The notes under the pieces are model-generated. The model searched no databases, had not been told where the DNA came from, and saw only the letters and a program-made list of their open reading frames with translations. A stretch of DNA of 64,000 nt from Catenovulum maritimum (GTDB lineage: Bacteria; Pseudomonadota; Gammaproteobacteria; Enterobacterales; Alteromonadaceae), in the NCBI RefSeq assembly GCF_001050375.1, contig NZ_KQ130482.1, forward strand, positions 1 through 64,000, written 5' to 3'. A program made the translations under genes and the position numbers. Below, piece by piece: positions 39,542 through 47,928 of this stretch; positions within the stretch are counted from its first letter, which is position 1; each line of letters opens with the position of its first letter.

Positions 39542-42382
39542 ATGAAATATTTATCCATTGCCGCACTCGTTGTGCTCGTTGCAAGCGTATTACAAGCATG
39601 TGGGATCAATAAAACGGCTCAAGACCAAGGGTTACAATCGGCCACAGCCTTAAGAATTAATGAAGGTTTTAACAACCCTTTAGGTTTTTACGATCCCAAA
39701 CCAAATTTTTCATGGCAATTGGCATCTGATAACAGCACTTTAGCACAAACAAAATATCAAATTGTCGCTGCTAGTCAGCCAGATTTATTACCCAATCAGG
39801 CTGATCTTTGGGACAGTGGCATGGTGACTAGTGCGCAAAGCACCTTTGTTGATTACCAAGGTAAAACATTAGGTTCAAGGCAACAAGTATACTGGCAAGT
39901 GCGTTATTGGGATGAACAAGGAGAAGTATCAAGCTGGAGTGATGTTGCTCAATTTGAATTAGGTTTACTCTCTAATAACGATTGGTCGGCCAAATGGATC
40001 GAAATCAAACAAACAGCCCCCGTTAAACTAAATAATTACGGTACGCCGATTCATATTCCACAACATTTACGTACTGAGTTTGAGTTAAAAACGGCTAACG
40101 CAAGCACAAATACTGACAATACGAATATCAAAAAAGCAAGGTTATACATTACCGCAAAAGGAGTATTTGAAGCTTTTATCAATGGTCAGCGTATTGGCGA
40201 CGATATTTTAACACCAGGTTACACCCCTTATAAAAAACGCATTGAAACCCTCACCTACGATGTCACAGCACAATTACAAAATGGCAAAAATGCTTTTGGT
40301 ATTCAGCTAGCTGAAGGCTGGTATGCCGGCCGTTTTGGCCCTAAACGTCATTGGCATAAAAAATTAAGCCTCACCCCCAAAGTTTTAGCCCAACTTGAAA
40401 TTGAATATAACGATGGCCAGAAACAAACAGTGATCACCGATAACAACTGGCAAGCCACACAAAATGGCCCTATTCGTACCTCGGGTTTATACGATGGTGA
40501 ACGTTATGATGCCCACTATGAATTATTCGACCAAAACGTGGCTTGGCACCAAACCGGTTATAACGCATCAAACTGGGCAAACGTCACCACCAGCGAATTA
40601 GAGCCACAAGTGCTATTGCAACCGAAACGTCACTTTACTTCAAAAAATAAACTGCTATTACCTGCCCTTGCGATAAAACAAGTCGGTGGTAAAACCATCT
40701 TTGATTTAGGGCAAAACATGGTGGGCGTACCAAAAATTAAAGTGCCGATGAAAAAAGGCCAAACCCTGAATTTACGTTTTGGCGAAGGGGTCAATCCAGA
40801 CGGTTCGTTATTTATCAAAAACTTAGGCAGTGCCAAACAGTTAGATTTTTATACCGCCAAAACCGATGGCGTGATTGAGTGGCAACCACAATTCACCTTT
40901 CATGGTTTTAGATATGTTGAACTCAGCGGTTTTGACGCATCGGTTAAACCTGAGCTGTCGTGGATTACGGGTGTGGTGCAATACACTGATTTTGAACTAA
41001 ACGGTTCATTTGTCACTTCACATCCAGAGTTAAATCAATTCCAATCGAATATAGAATGGGGTTTAAAAGGTAACTTTTTAGATATTCCGACCGACTGCCC
41101 GCAACGCTCAGAACGTTTAGGTTGGACTGGTGATGCCCTCGCCTTTGCTCATACGTCTTTGTTTATTGCCGATAGTCATGCATTTTGGTCGGCTTGGTTA
41201 CAATCCATTCGGGAAGAGCAATTTGACGATAACAGTATTCCGGTTGTTGTGCCTAATGAAGTAGGAGAAATTGCCCAAGCAGGTTGGTCTGACGCGGCAG
41301 TGACCATTCCATGGGATGTCTACTGGCGTACCGGCGATAAAAAAATCTTAGCAGAAAACTACGAGATGATGACCCGTTGGATTAAGTATCACCAAACCCA
41401 ATTAAAAGATGGTGTTAGTGTCATGTGGACGGTTGGTGACTGGTTGCAACCTTATTCAACCAAAAAAGATTCTCGCCGTGGAGAAACCGATAATAGCTTA
41501 ATTTCTACCGCATTTTATGCACGTTCTGTGGAGTTCACCCGTAATAGCGCACAAGTGTTAGGTAAAACTGAGGATGTTAAAAAATACAGCCAGCTACTAA
41601 AACAAATTAAACACAACTTCCAAAATCACTTTTTTGATAACCATGGTCGATTAAAAGTGGGTATTCAAGCACAAACCGCCTATTTGTTGGCGTTAGGTTT
41701 TGATTTATTAGATAAAACCACGGCCGAAAAAGCGGTTCCGCATTTATTAAAAACCTTTGAAGCAGCCAACGGTCATTTACGCACTGGCTTTTTAGGCACG
41801 CCATTAATTGCACCAGTGTTAGATAAAATTGGCCGCGCCGATATCGCGTTTGACCTAGTGTTTAAACGAAGTTACCCGTCGTGGTTATTCTCAGTGACAC
41901 AAGGCGCAACAACGGTCTGGGAACGTTGGGATGGTTACACTCACGATAAAGGTTATGCTAAAAAAGCTGGATCGCTCAATCACTATGCCTATGGCGCTAT
42001 TGGTCAATGGTTATATGACAGAGTTGCTGGTATTAGCCCGTTAACTGCTGGGTATAAAACTATTCGCATTGCCCCCCTCATTTCAACACATTTAACATCT
42101 GCAGAAGGCAAATATAAATCACCATATGGCGAGATAAAGTCGAAATGGCAGTTCAGCAATGGTGTGTTAACTATGGAAGTCACCATTCCAGCAAACACAC
42201 AAGCACAGATTGAAATTCCTAAATGGCAGTATCAGCAAAATCAACAAAAAACTGCCTTAGGCGATCAACTCAGCATCAACGGCCAAGTATTAACAAACAA
42301 AGACACGAGCTGGATTGGAGAAACGAAAGAAGTTAAGAAGATCATCGTTAAATCGGGACACTATAAAATCCAAATTAAATAG
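39542..42382 (+). CDS. GH78 alpha-L-rhamnosidase lipoprotein
   Basis: 946 residues. The ATG at 39542 is preferred because AAAGG precedes it and the signal MKYLSIAALVVLVASVLQAC begins there; the open frame runs back to 39509, overlapping the previous stop. Motifs are DCPQRSERLGWTGDA from residue 518 (Ser where most have Asp, the Glu kept) and GATTVWERWDGY. It is closest to the 11630 gene (both have a shared RINEGF-NP-G-YDPKP-FSWQL opening). Lipid anchoring implies periplasmic or surface attachment. Its substrate is probably rhamnose-capped ulvan fragments. Confidence 0.87.
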   Translation: MKYLSIAALVVLVASVLQACGINKTAQDQGLQSATALRINEGFNNPLGFYDPKPNFSWQLASDNSTLAQTKYQIVAASQPDLLPNQADLWDSGMVTSAQSTFVDYQGKTLGSRQQVYWQVRYWDEQGEVSSWSDVAQFELGLLSNNDWSAKWIEIKQTAPVKLNNYGTPIHIPQHLRTEFELKTANASTNTDNTNIKKARLYITAKGVFEAFINGQRIGDDILTPGYTPYKKRIETLTYDVTAQLQNGKNAFGIQLAEGWYAGRFGPKRHWHKKLSLTPKVLAQLEIEYNDGQKQTVITDNNWQATQNGPIRTSGLYDGERYDAHYELFDQNVAWHQTGYNASNWANVTTSELEPQVLLQPKRHFTSKNKLLLPALAIKQVGGKTIFDLGQNMVGVPKIKVPMKKGQTLNLRFGEGVNPDGSLFIKNLGSAKQLDFYTAKTDGVIEWQPQFTFHGFRYVELSGFDASVKPELSWITGVVQYTDFELNGSFVTSHPELNQFQSNIEWGLKGNFLDIPTDCPQRSERLGWTGDALAFAHTSLFIADSHAFWSAWLQSIREEQFDDNSIPVVVPNEVGEIAQAGWSDAAVTIPWDVYWRTGDKKILAENYEMMTRWIKYHQTQLKDGVSVMWTVGDWLQPYSTKKDSRRGETDNSLISTAFYARSVEFTRNSAQVLGKTEDVKKYSQLLKQIKHNFQNHFFDNHGRLKVGIQAQTAYLLALGFDLLDKTTAEKAVPHLLKTFEAANGHLRTGFLGTPLIAPVLDKIGRADIAFDLVFKRSYPSWLFSVTQGATTVWERWDGYTHDKGYAKKAGSLNHYAYGAIGQWLYDRVAGISPLTAGYKTIRIAPLISTHLTSAEGKYKSPYGEIKSKWQFSNGVLTMEVTIPANTQAQIEIPKWQYQQNQQKTALGDQLSINGQVLTNKDTSWIGETKEVKKIIVKSGHYKIQIK

Positions 42383-42449
42383 GTGTCTAAAGCAAACTTA
42401 CTTTAAACACCGGATAAACAACAACAGCAATTAATCAAAAGGAAAACCT

Positions 42450-43895
42450 ATGATTCAAAACAAACTGAACGCTTTTAGTAAAGTGTTCAAGATTCAACAA
42501 GTAATGGCAGCAGCCTTATGCACAACAGTGCTAGCATTAACGTCAGCTTGTTCATCACTCTCAACCAACGCAGATGCGGCAGCACCTTCGGTAGCCAAAG
42601 ACACACCGCCTAATATCTTACTGATATTATCTGACGACCACGCATGGAGTGATTATGGTTTTATGGGGCACGAAATTGTCAAAACCCCAGCACTCGACAA
42701 ACTTGCCCATGAAGGCGTCACGTTTAAACGTGCTTATGTACCTACGTCACTTTGCCGCCCTTCGTTAGCCACCATAGCTACAGGTTTATATGCTTCTCAA
42801 CACAGTATTACAGGTAACGGTCCTTCCAAAAAAGTACCCGGTGGTAAAAAGGGTGAAAAATACGCTCAATTACGCAAACAGATCATCAGTAAAGTAGATA
42901 AATTAGATACTTTACCGGAATTATTAAGAGCAAAAGGCTATGTTTCACATCAATCAGGTAAATGGTGGGAAGGTAGCTTTAAGCGTGGCGGTTTTGATCA
43001 AGGTATGACCCAAGGTTTTGGTAATCATCCTCAAGGACGTCACGGTGATGTCGGTTTAAAAATTGGACGCAAAGGGTTGGCACCAGTTACAAACTTTATT
43101 GATGAAGCAGTTGCCGCAGGCAAACCATTTTTAGCTTGGTACGCGCCATTTATGCCGCATACACCACACACGCCGCCAGAACGGATTTTAAAGAAATACA
43201 CAAACAAAGGGTTAGCTTTACCTATCGCTAAATATTACGCTATGATCGAGTGGTTTGACGAAACCAACGGTGAATTATTCGATCATCTTGAGAAAAAAGG
43301 CATAAAAGACAACACACTTATTGTCTATGTTTCTGATAATGGCTGGATAACTAACCCTAAACAAACAGACCGTTTTTTACCGCTGTCAAAACAAAGTCCT
43401 GCAGAAAGCGGTGTCCGTACCCCGATCATGTTCTCGCTACCAAGCAAATTTAAGCCACAAATGCGTCCCGAATTAGTTAGTAGTATAGATATTGTCCCAA
43501 CTATTTTGGGCGTTGCTGGCGTAGAAGTACCAGCAGGATTACCGGGTAAAAATTTATTTGCTAACATGGTGAATGAAACGCCCCTCGATCGTAATGAAGT
43601 CTACGGTGAAGGCTTTTCTCATGATATGACAGATATTAACGACATTGAATCTTCATTATTGTACCGCTGGGTGATTGAGGGTGATTGGAAACTTATTTTA
43701 AGTTACGATGGCGTAAACGAAAGTTATCAGGAGCATCACGCTGTCGATCGTCAAGGCCCACGTTTATACAAGGTATCAACTGACGAGTATGAGCAAGTAA
43801 ACTTAGCCAAGCAACACCCAGAGATAGTCGAACGTTTATCGCAAAAATTAGTTGACTGGTATCCTCTGCACAAACGTAAAATTCTTCAAAAATAA
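42450..43895 (+). CDS. Sulfatase (S1 family) with atypical C-R-P-S-L active site
   Basis: 481 residues with lipobox LTSAC near residue 34. The alkaline-phosphatase-fold start NILLILSDDHAWSDYG carries the metal-binding DD pair, and DNTLIVYVSDNGW the second metal site. The formylglycine motif is C102-R-P-S-L, keeping Cys and Pro but with Leu where C-x-P-x-R has Arg. KAKGYVSHQSGKWWEG supplies a Lys and His. It probably removes sulfate from rhamnose-3-sulfate or a related unit of ulvan. AAAGG precedes the ATG. It is the last gene of its operon, 14 bp before the terminator. The family call is firm; regiospecificity is unknown. Confidence 0.88.
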   Translation: MIQNKLNAFSKVFKIQQVMAAALCTTVLALTSACSSLSTNADAAAPSVAKDTPPNILLILSDDHAWSDYGFMGHEIVKTPALDKLAHEGVTFKRAYVPTSLCRPSLATIATGLYASQHSITGNGPSKKVPGGKKGEKYAQLRKQIISKVDKLDTLPELLRAKGYVSHQSGKWWEGSFKRGGFDQGMTQGFGNHPQGRHGDVGLKIGRKGLAPVTNFIDEAVAAGKPFLAWYAPFMPHTPHTPPERILKKYTNKGLALPIAKYYAMIEWFDETNGELFDHLEKKGIKDNTLIVYVSDNGWITNPKQTDRFLPLSKQSPAESGVRTPIMFSLPSKFKPQMRPELVSSIDIVPTILGVAGVEVPAGLPGKNLFANMVNETPLDRNEVYGEGFSHDMTDINDIESSLLYRWVIEGDWKLILSYDGVNESYQEHHAVDRQGPRLYKVSTDEYEQVNLAKQHPEIVERLSQKLVDWYPLHKRKILQK

Positions 43896-43908
43896 CAAGT
43901 TATCATCT

Positions 43909-43942
43909 AAAGCTCAGGCTAATTCACCTAGCCTGAGCTTTT
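43909..43942 (+). terminator. Terminator of the lyase/GH78/sulfatase operon
   Basis: AAAGCTCAGGCTA (43909-43921) and TAGCCTGAGCTTT (43929-43941) form a perfect 13-bp stem with a 7-nt loop, ending in a short T run. Confidence 0.9.
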
Positions 43943-44118
43943 AGGTTACCTGCCGAGAGCTGCTAAAACACAAATAGAGCTAAATCAACAGATAAACTGA
44001 AGGTCGTTTACCACAGACAAATACTTGAGGGTTCTGACCAAAATAGTTAATTTAGCCTGATGTGGGAGAAAACAATCAAATCAGGTAATTTATAATCAAG
44101 CTAGCTTGTAAATATCTG

Positions 44119-44132
44119 TTAATATATATTAA
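44119..44132. promoter_or_regulatory. AT palindrome before the second sigma gene
   Basis: TTAATATATATTAA is a perfect 14-bp palindrome 41 bp before the sigma start codon, and a similar ATATATTAA lies at 44152-44160. It could be an operator or just an AT-rich promoter. Confidence 0.3.
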
Positions 44133-44173
44133 TAATCACCAAATTTTTAACATATATTAATTTAGGCTGTACG

Positions 44174-44752
44174 TTGCAATCAATTTCCACTCAGAAAAAT
44201 CAGCAGTTAGACACCACTGATGCAGAAGCACTACGCTCATCAAAATTTGGTCAATTGTTTGAAGCAGATAGAAACCGACTTTACACGTATATTTATGCGT
44301 TTGTATCTAATCACAGTGCTGCTGACGACATTTTTCAAGAAACCTGTTTGGTCCTTTGGCGAGAATTTGATAAATTCGAAATCGGTACAGAATTTTCTAA
44401 ATGGGCAAACGTGATTGCATTTAACAGGGTAAGGCACTACCGCCAAGCTCAAAAAAAGTATCAATTGGGATTGAGTGACGATTTCATTGAAGAATTCAGT
44501 CAAAACATCACAATCACAGAAAACCAGACTGTTACGCAAGAAGAAAAATGGCGCTATTTAGAACATTGCTGCTCATTACTGTCAGAGCCATTGAAAAAAA
44601 TATACCAAAATTTTTATGTAGATAAATTATCGGCCAAAGACCTTGCCGAAACCACTGGAAGATCCATTCATGCTATCCGTAAGTCCGTGTTTAAATTACG
44701 TAAAAAATTGTTTGATTGTGTTGAACAGAAATTACGAGAGGCATCAAAATGA
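44174..44752 (+). CDS. ECF-type RNA polymerase sigma factor (second copy)
   Basis: 192 residues and clearly paralogous to the 19722 gene. Region 2 (LFEADRNRLYTYIYAF, ADDIFQETCLVLWREF, FSKWANVIAFNRVRHYR) and region 4 (AKDLAETTGRSIHAIRKSV, FKLRKKLFDC) are intact. The only start in the frame before region 2 is TTG, with a weak AGG 9 nt upstream, so translation may be low. The stop overlaps the partner ATG (ATGA, 44749-44752). It probably controls part of the ulvan locus with its partner. Whether the two sigma factors have separate targets cannot be seen here. Confidence 0.85.
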   Translation: MQSISTQKNQQLDTTDAEALRSSKFGQLFEADRNRLYTYIYAFVSNHSAADDIFQETCLVLWREFDKFEIGTEFSKWANVIAFNRVRHYRQAQKKYQLGLSDDFIEEFSQNITITENQTVTQEEKWRYLEHCCSLLSEPLKKIYQNFYVDKLSAKDLAETTGRSIHAIRKSVFKLRKKLFDCVEQKLREASK

Positions 44753-46368
44753 GCACAAGTGAGCAATTTTCAGAAGTCAGAGCTATTGCTGATTTAGTAT
44801 GTTCTGATTGTGCAACACAGGAGCAACTAGAACAGCTAGAACAGCTCTTGCGAGGAAATCCAGCTGCACAACAATTTTATTACGACTACCTCAGTATGCA
44901 TATGCAATTGCAATCCCCCACTGATAACAGCATGGAATTTATCTACCGCAGAATATCAGAAGAGTTTGTTGTGCGCCAAAGAGATGCTGCGCCGCCTAAT
45001 GGGCCTAACAACACCTTTGATAATGATCATGGAAGTAAATATTTTCGAAACAAAGCAACAATAATATTTAGCATACTTCTATTAGTTTGCACACTGGTGA
45101 GTATCTGGTGGTTCTCGTTTCGCAGTGACTCTAGCCATGTAGCAAAATTAGTGCAAGGCGTTGTCACGCCAATGGGGCGACAAGCCAATATCGAGGGAGA
45201 CTATTTATTAACAGGCGATTATCAAGTTGTACAAGATGCATCGTTAGAAATGACCGATGGCAGCTTGCTCCATCTCAGTGCGAACTCAGTTATAAAATTA
45301 TTTAATCATAATGAAATAAAACTTAAGCTGGGTAAAATCGTTGTTGAGCCAGGCTTGAACAAAAACCTTACTGTACATGGTAAAAAAGCTATCATGCAAT
45401 CAAATGGTAGTGGCCTAACATTTGATTTAACCCATAATCGACCTAGGTTAACCACAGGAAAAAATACTGGCATGACTCCGTTACGTTGGCGTCCAATACA
45501 TTACTGGGGATTTAACGAGGTAGGTGATCGAGTGGTAGACACTGCAGGTAATGCCCATGGTATTCCAGCAAATGGCGCTACCAGAATACAGGGCAAGATT
45601 GGCCAAGGCGCATTTGCATTTGCTAACAGCGAAGACGCTAGAGTCACGCTTGGCAATGGCGGCGGCACAGCGCCAGACACAGGCTCCTTTGCGGTACATG
45701 ATGGCGTTACCATTGAAGCCTTGATCAAACCTGATTTTACCGGAGAGTTAGATAATGTAGATACAATATTTCACAAAGCACACGGAAAATCTGATCATAA
45801 AGTCACATTAAGTTTGCAGAATGATAGCAACAATGATGTTCCAAAATCGAAAGAAACATACAATAAAAGTTTAAATTTTGGCCTGTTTATACTGGGTCAA
45901 GGCTACCATGAACTCAAACTGCCGCTAGATGGCATCGCAGGTAGGCCTAGCATTAGTGATATAAAAGATAATAATTATCATCACATTGTCGCTAGCTACA
46001 ATGTACAAACAGGTTTAAAAGCCATATATATTGATGGCAAACTTCTGGCATCGCGCCAATATCCTGCTGGCTCAAGAGTAATCTCTGGTGGTCCTGGTAC
46101 TGCAACTGTGGGAAATAACTCGGCCCAAGGGCGATGGCAACAAGAGGCTTACTCAGGGGCCATTGATGAATTAGCTTTTTACGATTACGCGCTGCCTGAA
46201 TTTATGGTTAAGCAACACAATGACCACATAAACCAAGGCTTAAATTATTTTGGCTTACCAGCTAATATCAAAGCACTACCTGAGCGACCTAGATTACGTT
46301 TACCAACAAATACAACGTTTGAGCTCGATTTCGTTACTGGCCTACCGAGTAAGGTTATCAGTGACTAA
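44749..46368 (+). CDS. Membrane anti-sigma (FecR-like) protein with LamG sensor domain (second copy)
   Basis: 539 residues with the same order as the first copy: N-terminal anti-sigma-like segment (EQLLRGNPAAQQFYYDYLSM), a transmembrane helix at about 105-124, a FecR-like beta region to about 235, and a LamG domain at about 245-490 (HYWGFNEVGDRVVDTAGNA, DGVTIEALI, ASYNVQTGLKAIYIDGKL, AIDELAFYDYALP). ATGA coupling to the sigma gene implies 1:1 production. The sensor half differs more from the first copy than the LamG core motifs do, so a different ligand is possible. It ends before a strong bidirectional hairpin. Confidence 0.8.
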   Translation: MSTSEQFSEVRAIADLVCSDCATQEQLEQLEQLLRGNPAAQQFYYDYLSMHMQLQSPTDNSMEFIYRRISEEFVVRQRDAAPPNGPNNTFDNDHGSKYFRNKATIIFSILLLVCTLVSIWWFSFRSDSSHVAKLVQGVVTPMGRQANIEGDYLLTGDYQVVQDASLEMTDGSLLHLSANSVIKLFNHNEIKLKLGKIVVEPGLNKNLTVHGKKAIMQSNGSGLTFDLTHNRPRLTTGKNTGMTPLRWRPIHYWGFNEVGDRVVDTAGNAHGIPANGATRIQGKIGQGAFAFANSEDARVTLGNGGGTAPDTGSFAVHDGVTIEALIKPDFTGELDNVDTIFHKAHGKSDHKVTLSLQNDSNNDVPKSKETYNKSLNFGLFILGQGYHELKLPLDGIAGRPSISDIKDNNYHHIVASYNVQTGLKAIYIDGKLLASRQYPAGSRVISGGPGTATVGNNSAQGRWQQEAYSGAIDELAFYDYALPEFMVKQHNDHINQGLNYFGLPANIKALPERPRLRLPTNTTFELDFVTGLPSKVISD

Positions 46369-46374
46369 TAGCTA

Positions 46375-46417
46375 AACACTAGCGCGGAATGAGTGTCTTC
46401 CCATACGCGCTAGTGTT
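46375..46417. terminator. Bidirectional terminator between convergent genes
   Basis: AACACTAGCGCG (46375-46386) and CGCGCTAGTGTT (46406-46417) make a perfect 12-bp stem with a 19-nt loop, lying between the second anti-sigma gene (+) and a PL25 gene (-). Confidence 0.75.
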
Positions 46418-46456
46418 GTTGTAACAAACACAAATGAATAGCCACTTTAAAATACA

Positions 46457-47899
46457 TTATTTAAATATGCTCTTATCCGCTTCTGTTAACACTAAAGCTT
46501 CTGATTTGACCCTTTTTATAGGTCCATTGTCTCCCAATAAATAAATTTTCCGCCAATTTGTGCCTTTAGGCCGTTCTGCCACAAGAATTCGAGCATCAGG
46601 ATGCGCATTTTTAATTAATGAACTGACTGACCAACTAACATCTTTGCGATGTAATAATTCTTGGCCTTTGACAAAGGTTTTTCCGCCATCTTTACTATGA
46701 AAATCAGCAACAATTGCATCCTTGTTTTTCTCTTCATAAGCTAAGGTAAATTGAATATCAGTAGCTGAGTGAGGGACAAAATCGCCTTCAGAGCCTTTAC
46801 TCTTATGTTGCTGTGCATGAACTAGATTACCGTCAGTCCAATTAGCTCCTGTCCATCGATAATAATGGGTTTGTTTGGAGCCCCCCCAAGGTTTACCAAT
46901 ATCTTTGCCAATGTTTATAGATAAGTGCGGCTTGCCTTGTGGATCAAGATGAGTCGTCCCATTGAAAGTCCACATGTCTTCACCGCCTGTGCGAGCAACT
47001 AGCGTTTTGGCATCCGCTATCTGACGGGTTACTGGCGTGATTAATGGCTCAGACTGCACATTTCTCCATGTATTATTTTTGGTGTCAAATACCATGTAGT
47101 ACAAATCATGGCGCACAGGGATATGACCGCGTGCTTTGGTATCATTTGGACATACATGATAGTCATAACTCATGATAATGTCGTCGTTTTCACCTTTAGT
47201 TGCCCACACATACCAACTGTCATGATTATTTTGTGTCTCATGGGGTTTGTGTTTTAAGAACGAAACAGGTGCCTCGAAAGTACGGCCATGATCGGTCGAT
47301 TTTTGATAAACCCAATCACTACGATGCGCGCCGTGGCGATAAATTAAATATATATCGCCATTATCCATTTTTATCGCTTGGTTGTAAGTGCCAAAAACTG
47401 AGATGTTTTTTAATTCTCGCCACTCACTAATATCGCCAGGCCGTTTTGAAACCACATGTTTATTCCGGCCAGAGTTATAGTTACCTAATAGGTTTTCACC
47501 ATCTTTTGGGCTACCACCATGACCACCAAAGAAGATATGGATGTAACCTAAATCATCAATTAACATGGTCGGTTTACCATGATTGTCTGGCTTCTTTTTA
47601 TTCATGCGGCCAAGGTCGCTTTCACCAGCTTGGAAAGGACCTTGCCACTGTTTTGTATTGTGGTTATACGCTGCTACATAAGGGTCAGTAAATTGACCTT
47701 GGTAAGAAACGTAGGTAATACCGTTTTTGTGAATACCTGCTGGGTGTTGAACAATCGCTAGCGGTGTACTCAGTGCATTGTCAGCAAAGTATTCAACCAT
47801 TTCAACGGGCTCAGTAAAAGAGGATTGAGTACCTTGACAACCACATAGAAGATAAAGCAGCGACATCGCCAATACAGGCTTTGACATTAGTTTTTTCAT
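46457..47899 (-). CDS. PL25-type ulvan lyase lipoprotein
   Basis: 480 residues with lipobox LLCGC. It is a beta-propeller (BNR_4-like) protein of PL25 type. Two conserved histidines 20 residues apart lie in PDNHGKPTMLIDDLG and IFFGGHGG, and YRHGAHRSDWVYQKSTDHG, IMSYDYHVC and HYYRWTGANW are shared with the gene at 50358. PL25 enzymes cleave ulvan by beta-elimination next to the uronate. I use the ATG at 47899; the frame also has a TTG at 47905. It is the last gene of the minus-strand operon that starts at 51827, 29 bp after the sulfatase. Two PL25 copies in one operon suggest a difference in fine specificity. Confidence 0.82.
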   Translation of the reverse strand: MKKLMSKPVLAMSLLYLLCGCQGTQSSFTEPVEMVEYFADNALSTPLAIVQHPAGIHKNGITYVSYQGQFTDPYVAAYNHNTKQWQGPFQAGESDLGRMNKKKPDNHGKPTMLIDDLGYIHIFFGGHGGSPKDGENLLGNYNSGRNKHVVSKRPGDISEWRELKNISVFGTYNQAIKMDNGDIYLIYRHGAHRSDWVYQKSTDHGRTFEAPVSFLKHKPHETQNNHDSWYVWATKGENDDIIMSYDYHVCPNDTKARGHIPVRHDLYYMVFDTKNNTWRNVQSEPLITPVTRQIADAKTLVARTGGEDMWTFNGTTHLDPQGKPHLSINIGKDIGKPWGGSKQTHYYRWTGANWTDGNLVHAQQHKSKGSEGDFVPHSATDIQFTLAYEEKNKDAIVADFHSKDGGKTFVKGQELLHRKDVSWSVSSLIKNAHPDARILVAERPKGTNWRKIYLLGDNGPIKRVKSEALVLTEADKSIFK

Positions 47900-47928
47900 T
47901 TTCAATATCTATATATACAAATTTTATA

